Origin: Pleurostoma richardsiae
Taxonomy: Eukaryota > Ascomycota > Sordariomycetes > Calosphaeriales > Pleurostomataceae
Reading direction: 5' to 3'
Assembly (NCBI GenBank): GCA_030052745.1
Contig: JANBVO010000033.1
Location: forward strand, 310,001-374,000
Length of the DNA: 64,000 nucleotides
Shown: positions 49,999-62,523 of the stretch, piece after piece
Numbering within the stretch: position 1 is the first letter of the stretch
Layout: each line of letters starts with the position of its first letter
Notes under the pieces: generated by a model
Told to the model about the DNA's origin: nothing
What the model saw: only the letters and a program-made list of their open reading frames with translations
The model's database searches: none
Program-made: the position numbers and the translations under genes

Positions 49999-50562
49999 AT
50001 GGACAGGAATACCTCATCAGCCCAACATCCAAAGCTGTTGTATCGCCGATGGCGTGCCGCTCAGACAGCCGCCAGGGCGGATCATGCTGCTCGAAACACC
50101 CAACAGCCATCGCCTCATCAGAAGCTCTCCGCCACGCAACAGCAGCCTTTTCAGCCCTTGGCCACACAGCAAATCAGCCCTCAGCAGCTGCTCCTTCATC
50201 CACAGCAACTCCAAACACAGCAACTTCTGCCGCAACAACCACAACCGCCGCAGCAGCCGCAGCTGCAACAGCTGCAACAGATGCCGTTCCTGCAACAGGA
50301 CGCTTTCCAACAAGATTTGCCGGCACGGATACAGAACGCTCATCAGCAACCTCCAAAACGATATCAGGGACAAAGAGCTCCTGCGGGGTTGGTTGGCGAT
50401 GTGATGCAGCCTCAGCTCCAGCCGACCGGACTGATCTCGTCCGGAAGTCTGCCACGCGAAGCGTCGTCTCCTGATCTTCAGCCAGACGTGATTCGAGAGA
50501 TTGGAAAAGACATACACCTACTGTATGTTGTGACTCCTGCTCCTGAAACGTATGCGTGCTGA
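49999..50562 (+). CDS. glutamine-rich protein
   Basis: Single exon, ATG at 49999, 187 residues. A basic N-terminal segment (KLLYRRWRAAQTAARADHAA) is followed by about 80 residues dominated by Gln with Pro and Leu (QQISPQQLLLHPQQLQTQQL, PQPPQQPQLQQLQQMPFLQQ). A less biased C-terminal part ends DVIREIGKDIHLLYVV. The composition is typical of transcriptional co-regulators or prion-like proteins. No domain identified. It could be truncated, as no intron or partner domain was found. Confidence 0.5.
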   Translation: MDRNTSSAQHPKLLYRRWRAAQTAARADHAARNTQQPSPHQKLSATQQQPFQPLATQQISPQQLLLHPQQLQTQQLLPQQPQPPQQPQLQQLQQMPFLQQDAFQQDLPARIQNAHQQPPKRYQGQRAPAGLVGDVMQPQLQPTGLISSGSLPREASSPDLQPDVIREIGKDIHLLYVVTPAPETYAC

Positions 50563-51062
50563 CCATATAGTTTGGACTTCGTCAATAATCTGTATATACT
50601 CTCCTGTCTCCGCTGATATGGGTATGCTGGTTGACCTCTTATTAGTTCCCAGAGAATGGGTAAATTAGAAGAAGCGTGAGCTTGCCGCCGGATGTAGTTG
50701 TTTCAATACAGGACTGACCTGCTGTAGGATGACGACATTAAGGAACAGTAGCAAACAACATGGAGAGCTGTAAGTATTTGTGCCCCTGAGCGCCGTGTTC
50801 CGAGTTCTGAACGACTAGGCTCGGTGAGATACAGAAGAATACCGCCCAGACGGGACAGTGGTGCGCAGAAATGGTCGATATCATGAAGGCGCAAGACGGC
50901 GCCCAGGATGAGAATCTGGAGGGCCAGATTCAGGGCAACAATTCCACACAAGCTTATATCTCCGATGAATATAATCTATTTAACTAAACTGAACTTTCTT
51001 TCCGCCTGAGTATGCCCTATTCATGCATGCTGTACTGTGCCGCTCGTGAACGTCGAACTTCG
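50563..51062. other. intergenic, nothing recognised
   Basis: Short frames only. Confidence 0.45.
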
Positions 51063-51793
51063 ATGGCTACTCTTCGACACACGGAGCCTTTCTCGCGCGG
51101 TCACAGGTCTTGGGACCCGGTCGAGGAGGTCGCTGTTGGAGTATACTACAAGAACTTTGAAGACTCTTGGGTCTTACTGCGCGACCAAGGTTGGGGCCCG
51201 CTGGCTCTCAACATACGAGACAAGCTTCTCGGGTCCATTCAGGAGATCGACGTAGCACGCCAGGACGCCCACCTCCGCGCCCTGCTCAACGCGAATAGAA
51301 ATCCCAGCATCGCCACCCTTCTAGGTGTTTGCGTCAGAGACCAGGTCTTCTACGCGATCTACGAGTTCTGCCCCCTGACGATCAGTGACCTCCCTCCACT
51401 TGACGAGAGGGAACTTGCCAGCGTTGCTTCTCAGGCAGGCCAACACGCTCTTGTATATGTGGTGATTTCGTGCTGATCATCAGCAGCTGGTACATGGGCT
51501 GGCATTGCTTGACCTAGACCCGCGCTTCATATACGCTCGTGGTATCAATGTCCATTTCGACGGATCTGTCAAGCTAGGTACGCATGCTCCTCCTTGGCTG
51601 TCCTCGCGCATCGCCGCTCATGGGCTGCTCAGCGCTCCACCTCGGCGTTGTAGAGGAAGGATCGAGCGCCTATGACCTGCTTGTGGCTCTGGCGACGTCT
51701 TCGTGTACTATATCTGAAGTCGCCCAGAACTTCTTCGACATGCTCAAAGAGGGTGCGTGTCTCAGCTGCCTCAAGCACGTGCGTCCACCCTGA
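51063..51793 (+). CDS. degenerate protein kinase (pseudokinase)
   Basis: Exons 51063-51434, 51484-51577 and 51654-51793; 201 residues. Another in-frame ATG lies at 51012. The first intron is GC-AG (CAG|GCAGGC...CATCAG, 49 nt). The second is GT-AG, 76 nt. Kinase-like landmarks: IATLLGVCVRDQVFYAIYEF then CPLTISDLPP (hinge), SQQLVHGLALLDLDPRFIYA then RGINVHFDGSVKLG in place of the catalytic loop and beta strands, and ISEVAQNFFDMLKE near the end of the C-lobe. The glycine loop, the HRD aspartate and the DFG are missing, and the whole is short for a kinase. A non-catalytic or decaying kinase is the best reading. Confidence 0.55.
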
Positions 51794-52092
51794 ACACGCT
51801 CTTCGCTCCACACTGAACAGCCAATAGCATCTCTTCCTTCGGGATACGGCCGACGGCCAGGAATCGCTTTGCATAAAAGCCATAGGCAGCTTGGCAGTGG
51901 GGAAACCCTTGGATGAGGCGTGATGTTGGTCCTGTAATGAGGTCCGTGTACGGCAAAATCCATAACTCGATACTTTGAGAATCCAAATTCGGCTCTTCGC
52001 TTGTCCTTTCGAGTTCTGTCTCTCGTGGCACAAAAGAGGCGACGAAGGCCATTGTTACGCTTACAGAAGACTCCTCATCCGCAGTATCTATT

Positions 52093-52860
52093 ATGGAAGG
52101 CAGCTCTGCGGAGTCTGCAACGGAATGGGCAAACGACGCGGAGGAAGATTATGGCATTGCCTGTCCCCCTGATCTGAGCTTCTTCGATCAGTGGTACTCG
52201 ACGCCGTTGTCACTTTCCAATTGTAGGCTTCCTATCTCGACTCAGGATATCGACCCTCAGTGTGGACTTGAACGCTGCATTGTGAGTGACCTCCGTTGGC
52301 CGTGGTCCGAGATGCAGAACTGATGACTCTCCCAGCCGCGCCTTGAAGATGCCTCGATTTATGGAGATACAGGTTCTTTCTCCGATGCGCAGCATGGCCA
52401 CGTCAACAACCTGCGAGAGAGGACATCGGTGTTGGCGTTGAAGCAGTCTGAGATGCCCTTACTTCCGCTGAGCAAGCTGGTATACCCAGCACCGGTTGAG
52501 GAGATTGAGTCTTATGTCCACAGACCAGTTGACATGCGACGGCGACGGATCAAGGGCAGAGTCCCGCGACCACTGAACGCTTTTATGCTCTATAGAAAAG
52601 CCTATCAGAAGGTTGTTTCCAAGTGGTCCTTCAACAAGTACAATCTCGTCTCAAAGGTCTGCGGCAGGAGCTGGAAGTTGGAGTCCGAGTCGTTGCGGGC
52701 TCAGTTCAGGTACTGGGCGGCCATCGAGAGCGCAAATCACCGCGCAGCACATCCAGGCTACAAATTCACTTGCACAAAGAAGGCGTCTCGGAGCACAACC
52801 TCGCCTGGCCGTAGCGGTCGACACGAAGCCAAGTCCATAAATGGCTCTCCTTCTAGTTAA
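52093..52860 (+). CDS. HMG-box protein (fungal MATA-HMG-like)
   Basis: Exons 52093-52281 and 52336-52860, with a 54-nt phase-0 intron (GTGAGT...CTGATGAC...CCCAG); 237 residues. The N-terminal 120 residues are acidic and lack a domain. Residues about 135-205 form an HMG box: KGRVPRPLNAFMLYRKAYQK, VVSKWSFNKYNLVSKVCGRS, then WKLESESLRAQFRYWAAIES and ANHRAAHPGYKF. R-V-P-R-P-x-N-A-F and the final HPGYKF are the landmarks of sequence-specific fungal HMG boxes. It differs from canonical MAT1-2-1 (no P-P-N-A-Y-I), so it is probably a paralogous transcription factor; no other mating-locus gene is nearby. Confidence 0.85.
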
Positions 52861-52911
52861 ATAGCAACGGCAGGACGCCGAAGTAGGTCCAGGCATACCT
52901 AGTCATGCATC

Positions 52912-53807
52912 ATGAACTGGAAATCCCTTGCTGTGGCATCGCTCTATTTTACCTCTCTGGTGATTTCGCTCTATTACTCATGGTCCATCCTGACCAATAA
53001 GGAGAATGAGAAGACGGGCATATTGACGCTCAAGGTGACACGCCAAAACCGGCCGAGCCTCGCGTGCGTTGTGCGCTGACACGTCTCTAGCTCTCGGGAC
53101 TGGCGATCCGCAATGCTTTCGATCCGGGTTCCTTGCAGACCATCGCCGACCAGACAAGTCTCTTAGGCTCTCCGCTCACTCAATCTGCAGTACAGAGTAT
53201 CGAAGGAGTCGCAACCAGTGCTGCGCCACGGATTGAGTCTGTTGCGTCCAGCGTCATGAACCAGGCCTCTAGCGCTGTGAAGAGTGCGGCCGCAGCGGGA
53301 GAATCGGTCCTCGCACAAGTCGCGCCTCAGAACTGCTCTATCGGAACGAAATACCTCTGTGTGGGCTATGGCAGCCGTTCTGAGTGTTTCGCACTGCCGT
53401 ACAAGGGACCAAGTCTCCCAGTGATCGGGTCGTCCCTGTCAAGCTTGAAGCTTATGCCATACCTACAAGCATTCCTCATTCTGGGAAATGTCTTGCTTTA
53501 CATCTCGCTAGCTGGACTCGTGCCCATCATTCCTCTCGCTCGTTATATCCTGGTCGCGTCCAGTGGTCTCAGCCTCATATTCTTTCTCGTTCCTGCCGCA
53601 TTCACGTGGGCTGTAGTCAAGGCGATTCGTAGTTTCGCCAGAGTATCCAAGGCAGTGGTGAAAACGGGTCCAGTCTATCCTGGCACAATCGCCATAGTCA
53701 TCTGCAGCTGTGCAGGTGTCGTGTTAGCTGTCGTCCTGTTCAGATCGAGCTTTTATCGTGACAATCGGCATGGCAAGGCAGACGTGAACGCGCAGTCACA
53801 TATGTAG
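52912..53807 (+). CDS. four-TM membrane protein, SUR7/PalI-like topology
   Basis: Exons 52912-53034 and 53091-53807, with a 56-nt phase-0 intron (GTGACA...CTGAC...CTCTAG); 279 residues. An N-terminal membrane segment (LAVASLYFTSLVISLYYSW) is followed by an extracellular-type loop of about 130 residues rich in Ala, Ser and Gln with a Cys pair (CSIGTKYLC). Three membrane segments come next (MPYLQAFLILGNVLLYISLA, YILVASSGLSLIFFLVPAAF, GTIAIVICSCAGVVLAVVLF) and a short cytosolic tail. One plus three segments with a Cys-containing first loop is the topology of SUR7/PalI proteins of fungal plasma-membrane domains. The sequence match is weak, so membership is inference. Confidence 0.7.
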
Positions 53808-53971
53808 TCTGCAGCCGCAAGTTCGTTTACATGCCGCAACCGATACAGTATGGACTGTGCTGTACATACTATACTTGTTTGACTTGATATAGATTACCGT
53901 ACTATAGCTTCCGTCTTCGGCCTGTCTGTTCATCCTTCATCTCAATGTAGATAGGTACATATTCGAAGGAA

Positions 53972-54541
53972 CTAACTACGTACGCTTCGGCTTCCCTTTC
54001 CTTCGGAGTGACGTCTGACCTGTCTAGTAGGTCTCGCATCCGCAGGTGAGTATACCGTCGTCCAATATTTCTCCACAAGCCGTCTACAGTTCTTGAGATT
54101 GTCCTCCGGCTCCCAAGTGGGACATTTATAGCCTTTCCATTTAACCGCATAGCGTAGACCATCAACTTGGCGGAAATGGCCTAACACTTCTTCAACTGCC
54201 CACTCCTTCTCCCCATTGATGATTAGAGGATCTGGTCCTTTCTCGGTCCACGTTTGCAAATTCTTGCCATCGTCGAAAACCCATGTGAGGAAGCGGCGTT
54301 TGCCCGCTGGTCCACGCCCGGCTGCTATTGCCTCGACACCATAGAACACGTCTGCCCTTGTTTCAGTCGAGTATAGCGTCCTCACGACAACTGCATTAGA
54401 GGCTCGACGTCCAAGAATGCGTCTGCCGGCGTTCAGATGACGGTCAGGACGACGGTGCATATCCATGCCTAATCGACGGAATAGTTTGTGCATGCAGGTA
54501 AGAGGGTGGCCCGAACCTGACTCAGTTGCGGAACGTGACAT
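53972..54541 (-). CDS. chromodomain protein
   Basis: ATG at 54541, 189 residues in one frame. A central region (RRILGRRASNAVVVRTLYST, then RADVFYGVEAIAAGRGPAGK and RRFLTWVFDDGKNLQTWTEK) leads into a chromodomain: KEWAVEEVLGHFRQVDGLRY, AVKWKGYKCPTWEPEDNLKN, CRRLVEKYW. The aromatic cage positions (Trp-Lys-Gly-Tyr and W-E-P-E-x-N-L) are present, so methyl-lysine recognition on histone tails is plausible. The C-terminus is basic. The frame at 53902-54165 could add an alternative C-terminus by splicing near the DNA encoding TVYS. Neither integrase nor other retrotransposon domains are present. I recall similar stand-alone proteins in sordariomycetes. Confidence 0.75.
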   Translation of the reverse strand: MSRSATESGSGHPLTCMHKLFRRLGMDMHRRPDRHLNAGRRILGRRASNAVVVRTLYSTETRADVFYGVEAIAAGRGPAGKRRFLTWVFDDGKNLQTWTEKGPDPLIINGEKEWAVEEVLGHFRQVDGLRYAVKWKGYKCPTWEPEDNLKNCRRLVEKYWTTVYSPADARPTRQVRRHSEGKGSRSVRS

Positions 54542-55099
54542 TGCCTGCAGTAACTACAGAAGAGCCGAAAACGAGATACAGGGGGTATCGGGGATCAGAT
54601 TCCGTTGCAACGTCTGCACCACAATTGGATCTTGGAATAGCGCACTTTGCCCGCGACGAAAACGGCTCTCACGGTCGAGTAGCAGCAGAAAGCATGTTCT
54701 TGTCACCGTGCACTAGTTAATTTCCTTTGTTGGGTGAGTTGGAGGTCGAAAAAGGAAGGAGGGGTGAGGAGTTAGTCTCCGACCATTGTGGTGACACTAT
54801 GTACGTGCGATACGTACACTCCGGCAGCGGCAGAGCTGCCCCGAATGCGGCAGGGAAGATTATCGCTACTGTCAAGCTACCGGACCCGCAGATTCACGTC
54901 GGAGTTACAGATTGTTGTCACGGCGATCATCGGCTAATGGCTGGCCGTTCTAAACTTGGGGTCACGGCGTATCGATCTACCTGTAGCGATACTATACGAG
55001 CAGCTCGAGAACGGCCTACATCTTTCGGATTGGCAGTCTCTTTCAGTCCTCACCCCTTGTCCATATCTTTATCGTGTCTCCAAGCCAGACTTCTGCAAG
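54542..55099. other. divergent intergenic region
   Basis: Between the chromodomain gene (minus) and the mannosidase (plus). No further gene supported. Confidence 0.45.
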
Positions 55100-56911
<1,812 letters not shown>

Positions 56912-57080
56912 AGGGCGACTTCGGAGCTCAGGTGCCGCATCGTGTTGACAGGGGCAGCACTGTATGTAGCGCTGCAGCTCTCACTTTTGGGGCTCCATAC
57001 GCTAGGCAGAGGTTCTAAGACGAGACAGGGCCCAAAGGAGAAACGATCGACCGCTGGGGACAATGCTTCTATCCAAAGCT

Positions 57081-58460
57081 CTATGTAGTTGCGGACCGGG
57101 AATACACCGTGCCACATACCCGCATGAAGCCTAGCTGTCGCGTGGGAATTGCGGGGCCTGCTGCCGTTGAGCTCTGACCACTGGGACTCTCTTGTCGGAG
57201 CTCCGTAGCCACATCTCCCAAGAATGGAGCATTCTCGTGGAGCTGAGACATATCCCACATCATGACGCCGCCGAAGCTGGAGAACTGCCTGCAATACGAG
57301 AGAATCGGACCTAGGGCACTGGACGGCACGTAACCGCGCCCTGCACCTATACGCCTGCGTAAATCACCGTCCCAGAACTATTCATCGAAGGTGTATTTAC
57401 CTGTATTTGCCAGTATTCCGAGGAGAATCTTCGTTCTCGGGTTGGCACTTGTCTGTGCCCAGCGGTCCCACTCGTCGAAATTGAAGGCCGATGGCGTCCC
57501 TGCGACGGTGTCGAAGGATGCTACGCCGCAGAAATTGTTGTAGAATTGCACTGAGATGAAGTCAAAGGAAATGTTCGACGTGAGGAGATCATTATTGGCG
57601 ATGTCAGGAAAGGGGCACTGAGGCGCTGCGGAGAGGTAGTATGCTTTCCCTCCTGATGTCATGGCGGCGTCCATCAGCACGCGGAGCCTTTCAACGAACG
57701 GCACCATATTCTGGACGGGTGATTCGAAGTCGAGGTCGAAGCCGTCGACAACAGAAGTTCCAAAAGGCCGGCTGTATCCGCCAGCGGGCTGCACCGGGCC
57801 GAAGGCTGCCCAGATGCTCTCCGCAGCAGCGATGGCGGCTGCGTCAGAAGGGAAACCCCCTTCGGCATATGTAGATCCGCCTATAGAAAGCATGATGGTT
57901 TTTCCATAAGTACCCTGGCATGCCATGATGTCTTCTCTGTCTGCGGGCTCAGTATCCTACAATACCGCGGGAGTGTTCTGGTCGGGGATACTCAAGCTGT
58001 GGGCAACTTAGCAGCGTGGACCCGGTAATGACCGTGCAATTGTCCCCGGCATTAGCAAAATTGACGGTAGGGTTGCGAATGGTGACGAGAAAGGCTAGCG
58101 GGATGATCTGGAAGGCATGAGAACTGTCATATCTCACGGGCAGCGGGTGACACACGTTGATTTCGATGTCTGCTCCTCATTTAGTTTCTGTGTTCCTGCG
58201 CCTGAAGAATATGGATACCTTTGCAGTAGTCCGCCAGGCGCCGTTGCGATGTGGCTTGGTTGAAAGAGTTTTGGCCTGCACTATCGTTAATGCTGTCGTG
58301 CCTGCCTTGCGAAACGCCGGGCTGACGCACCCCAGTAAACAGCCAGGTTCGTGGTGGCAGATGATGAAAACCGACCAGATACATATTTAGCGGGAGCGAG
58401 CAATGCCGCAACCAAGTGAATGATCAAAGGTGGGTTGATGAAGCGTGTTTGCGAAAACAT
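57081..58460 (-). CDS. class III (GH18) endochitinase
   Basis: Six-exon model: 58460-58331, 58275-58219, 58169-58156, 58107-57992, 57936-57401, 57340-57081; 370 residues. Frame is kept through every junction. A signal peptide (MFSQTRFINPPLIIHLVAAL) precedes TTNLAVYWG|GQNSFNQATSQ, YCK|DIEIN|IIPLAFLVTI, NFANAGDNCTVITGST, CPQLE|EDIMACQGTYGK, MLSIGGSTYAEGGFPSD, the catalytic DGFDLDFE, FISVQFYNNFCGV, and FGGVMMWDMSQ near the end. D-x-x-D-x-D-x-E and the SxGG motif are complete, so an active secreted chitinase is expected. The third exon is only 14 nt; skipping intron 3 would also keep the frame and insert 16 residues. The C-terminal 50 residues lack a binding module. Confidence 0.82.
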
Positions 58461-58648
58461 TCTTGACGTCTGCGCACTGCACTGTCGTCGAACGCTCGCG
58501 CGGAAGGTCGGGCGTGCAAAATGATCCAGTCTAGGAATCGTGAGGGATGGATCCAAGAACGGAGGCACGAGGACCTGTCGTGGCGGGGCACGCGCTCAAA
58601 GGCCTAAGCCGAGAATGGATCTTCAGTTGGGGAGACGTTGTTCCCGAT

Positions 58649-60766
58649 TCAAAGCTCATCCTCTTCGAGCAATACTCTCCTTGGCGTGGCTCCCAGGCTC
58701 TCTAAAGCGGACCAGACCTGCTCCTTGGTGACGTATCCTATCATGTCTATCCAGAATTTCGCGTCTCTGTCCCTGACAAACGTGTTCACCTCCTCTTGGG
58801 TGTTACTGATCCGCCAGCTCTCGCCATCCTGGTTTTCAAAAAGGACGACATCTTGGGGTGGCCGTACTGTCAGCTGCCCCTCTTCGGATCCCGGGATGGC
58901 GCCTTCGCGTAATGGTTTGGCGTGTCGGACCAGCGGCTCACTCGAGGTCTCTCCGGAGCCTACAGGGGCGAGAGCGGAGGTATCCGGGGGCTGCTGGTTC
59001 GTTGTCATATCAACATCGACGTCTTCGAAATGGCCAAAGAAGCAGAAGAAAACATGCGCTCTTATGTAGAACGGTGTAACAAACTCGTTCGTATCAGGGG
59101 TCTTCATTGCGCTGTCTATGGTACGGACAAACAGGGAGTGGCAAGCTCCGTAGTGCGAGGAAGAATCTGGCATTCCGCTTCTCAGTTCGATACGCGTGTT
59201 AGATTGCGATGTAGAAGTTGGCGGCTGCTCTGGAGGTCTCCTGAAGACGACGTTGCGTTCTAGCTCTCCCTCGAGAATGCTCATGAGATGCTCAGGCGCA
59301 TCGTATGAGTACAGGGTGGACGGTCTCAGGATCTCCAAGCACGACCTCAACGCAGACGCGTCACCATCCGCCGTGACAAGCTGCTGGATCTTGTCCGACA
59401 AGAAGTTGAGTTTCTGAGCGAGCCTGGCAAAGACGAGCCATACCTGCCCGCGGGGCTCTAATATCTTTGGTTCTGTGATGTCACTGTATTGATACCGGAG
59501 CCGACACTGGCCAAGCGTTGGTAGGTGCCGCATCACAAACAGGACCAGCTGGACGTAACTGAGTCGGAAGCTCCGTGCCATCAGTACCTCGAACTGGTCT
59601 TCGCCGCTCTGCAGAAGCGTTGGCGCCGACAGGGTGAAATGTCTGCGGTAGCTCTCCTGGACACTCGTCCTCTTCGGGGGCATCAGCGCCTTCATGACTT
59701 TGAAACACTGTCGCAGATAGATGAGATCTTGAAGGAAGGTCTCGAGGGTGAGGATGCGGTGCTGTTGCAGCAGGGCATCTTTCAGTCTCTGGCGCCATTC
59801 GGGGACTGTTATGCGAGCGAATAAAAGCTTTGACTCCATGCCCTCCTCAAGAAATCGGTAGTCCCGACGAGAGACAAGAGGCGCTCTTAGCTGGATCTGC
59901 TTGAGTGTGTATTCGTCGACCAGGCCCGCCAGCTGGCTCCTGAGGTCTCTCCCGAGAAGATCGTTCCAGACCCTGTTGACTTCGGCCAAGTAGTGCACCA
60001 TCTCCTACAGCGTAGTAAGCAATCTGTTCGCGAAGAAATGCGTGCCGCTTGCGTCACCTCCTCGCCTCGGGTCTGCAGAAGCTTGTCTGACGAGCCGAGA
60101 TGGAGCGCGTACCAGAATGCCGGGATATCGACGAGGGCTCTCAGCGCTGCGAAGAGATGCGGACGCCGCATGATCAGTTTCAGGTCCCTCTCCTTCGTCT
60201 TGGAAAGCTCGGATTGCCAACTGTTCATGGTGATTATGTCATCCGTCAGGCAGAAGTTTCTGAATATCTCTCCGTCGCTGTGTGGCTTCGAATAGGTATG
60301 GCCCTCGGAGAGATATCGCCTGCCGCGTTCTGGGAGATCTGCACGGGTCAGCCGGTGGCGACGCCGCGCCGCCGAGGTCCTCACCATTTCGGAAGAGTAT
60401 CACGACCCAGTTCTGGGGCAGTCCATTCCTGGCAAGGAAGAACCTGGCTGCCTCGATTCGATGCTGTCCGTGGAAGCAGTATAGCCTCTCGCCTGGCGGT
60501 AGCTGGACCGTCTTGTCGTCCTGTATGCGTGCATTTCCTATGAGAGCCGGCACGGCATTCCTGCAGTCAATGGCGTGGCAGCCCTGCAGCCGGTATACAC
60601 CAAGCATTTCTTCTACGTGCGCGGCGTCTAGTGGCCTGACGGGGTTTGGAAACGAGAGCTGGTCCAGCCGCACTAGAGCGTCTCCCATATATCCCTGTTG
60701 CAGAGCAGCCGTTATTTGTTTGGTAGCTTCCATCATGCACGACGGCCACCTGGGCGTTGATTGCAT
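58649..60766 (-). CDS. DUF3723-family protein
   Basis: Exons 60766-60385, 60338-60058 and 60004-58649; 672 residues. Introns are 46 nt (GTGAGG...GTGCAG, phase 1) and 53 nt (GTGACG...CTGTAG, phase 0). Landmarks of the fungal DUF3723 family appear in order: LGVYRLQGCHAIDCRNAVPA, LPPGERLYCFHGQHRIEAAR, NWVVILFRN, YLSEGHTYSKPHSDGEIFRN, MNSWQSELSKTKERDLKLIM, IPAFWYALHLGSSDKLLQTR and VHYLAEVNRVWNDLL. Exon 3 adds the variable C-terminal part. The biochemical function is unknown. In fungi DUF3723 genes are multicopy and recurrent cargo of Starship giant transposons. It is head-to-head with the ferric reductase, 163 bp apart. Confidence 0.85.
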
Positions 60767-60929
60767 GCAGGCTGGAGTGTGGGCGGCCTGTATTTGTTAT
60801 CGCCAGCGCGCCGGCGAGAGCTGATACTGGAGGAACGTCTGCGGTGTGAGCCGAGAGCGGCTCCGAGGCAGTATTTGATCGACAGAGAGACAGCCTCTAG
60901 CCCGGCCACAGACTTCGTCCACAGCAAAA
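60767..60929. promoter_or_regulatory. bidirectional promoter between DUF3723 and ferric reductase genes
   Basis: Only 163 bp separate the divergent ATGs at 60766 and 60930, so the two genes probably share a promoter. No TATA box was seen. Confidence 0.5.
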
Positions 60930-62523
60930 ATGCTTGCCATCTGGTATGCGGTTTCCGTTGCGGGCGTTCTGGCGTGCCTCGGGTCGTACCAGCTCTGGTC
61001 GGTCGTCGCTCGATCAGCCGAGCTGACCTCTTCGGCATTCATCCACTACGTGTACCACGAGACCCTGTGGAAGGAGGACAGACGTCTGCCTCCCCCGACA
61101 TTGCTGCAGGGACTCCTGATGCTCGGTCTGCTCGCGGCGAACGCTATTGTGATTTGTGTCGGACCATCGGGGGGAGACAAGACGCGCAACCTGCGCACAG
61201 TTGCCCTCCTGAATTACATGTTTCTGTGCGAAGGGTTCTTCTTCAGACTCCTCGCCGGCAGGTTCTCGCGCGCCTACCAGGCATTTCATGTCATTCTGGG
61301 CGCCATCACCATCGTCGAGATCGCCTGCCATGCCGTCATCTCTCGCGATGGCAGCGACGGGCAGAGCAGCCATGTCCGATGGGTCGTACGTGCACACCCG
61401 GCAAGCGAGGTCGGCTAATCTTGACGCGCGTAGTGTTTGGCGCTCGCCCTGGCGCTGGCGCTGCCCATCTTCACCAAGGCCCATTGGCCCACCTGCACCG
61501 CCAGGCTGCACAGCGCTGTGTGGGCGGGGCTCTTGGTCTTCACCTGGCTGCACGTACCCGCACGGCCGCTGCCAGCGCCCCCCCGCGTCTTCCTCGTCGT
61601 CGCGTCTGGTACCTATGCCGCAACATGGCTATTGTGGGGCCTGGTACTCCTATACAGTAACGTCCCCGTGTCTCCGCGGAAGGCCCGCTTCCGGCCCGGC
61701 CCCCTGGGCTCGCGCTATCTGAGGATCGACATCGACGTCCCTCGGCACTGGACGTGCCGCCCGGGCCAGTACGTGCGGGTGTGCGCTCCAGGGATCAGCC
61801 TGGAGAGTGTCGCCGTCTGGCCGGCATTCGTGGTCGCATGGCGCGAGCGGGGAAGAATCGTCATCCTGGCCGATCTGGGCGTCTCCTTTGCTCGGTGGGT
61901 GGCCGTCCCCGTAGACGCGAGCAGCTCCCCACGGGCAGAGTTGTTGATCGTTGACGGGCCATACGGTGATTCGATCTCGCTGCGGAAATTCGGGTCCGTC
62001 TTCTTCTTCGCCACCGGCCTGGGCATATCCGCGCAGCTCTTGTACATGAGGCAGCTCGTCGAGGACTCGGTGCGGCGCAGGACCTGCTGCCGCTCCCTGA
62101 CACTCTACTGGGAAATAAGCGATGCCGGTGCGTGATCCTGCCCATGAAGCGCGTGTCCCACTAACAACCCAGGAATCTACGAATTGTTGACATCCGAGCT
62201 GCGCTCGATCATGCTCAAGAGCCTGTCCGTCGGCCCCCAGTACTTCATCATCAAGCTCGTCGCGCACCCCTCGATCGAGATCAAGCTGGACAAGCCGTAT
62301 CCCAACATCATTCTCCTAAAGGATTCGGTTGACCTGGTCGCCGAAGTTGGACGGGCTCGAATCGGGCGAGCGGCAGTGCTGGGTATGTTTCGGTATGCAC
62401 AGTCTTGCCGGTGGCGACGCTAACCTAGGCTAGCTTGCCATCGCACTTGCGATAGGCACGGGGGCTACGCCAGTCTACGAGCCAAGCTGTTTGGGTCTAG
62501 AGCCGGGGGGGAGGGAACCCTGA
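60930..62523 (+). CDS. ferric reductase-type transmembrane oxidoreductase
   Basis: Exons 60930-61385, 61434-62127 and 62173-62382 with introns of 48 and 45 nt (the second with a perfect CTAAC). A likely fourth exon is 62435-62523; without it the frame ends at 62423. About 480 residues. An N-terminal membrane segment starts MLAIWYAVSVAGVLACLGSY. Both heme histidine pairs are present with 13-residue spacing: FHVILGAITIVEIACH and LHSAVWAGLLVFTWLH. The FAD-binding motif is CRPGQYVRVCAPG. NADPH-domain motifs are VDGPYGDS and FATGLGISAQLLYMRQLV. The family moves electrons from NADPH across a membrane to reduce ferric or cupric ions. The C-terminus departs from the usual family ending, which may reflect truncation. 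Confidence 0.85.

Noticed and set aside
52093-52860. Mating-type locus gene MAT1-2-1
   Set aside because: The HMG box differs from the canonical mating-type version and no APN2, SLA2 or other MAT-locus neighbour is present.
53972-54541. Retrotransposon integrase remnant because of the chromodomain
   Set aside because: No integrase, reverse transcriptase or protease sequence flanks the chromodomain; the upstream region matches a stand-alone fungal protein layout.
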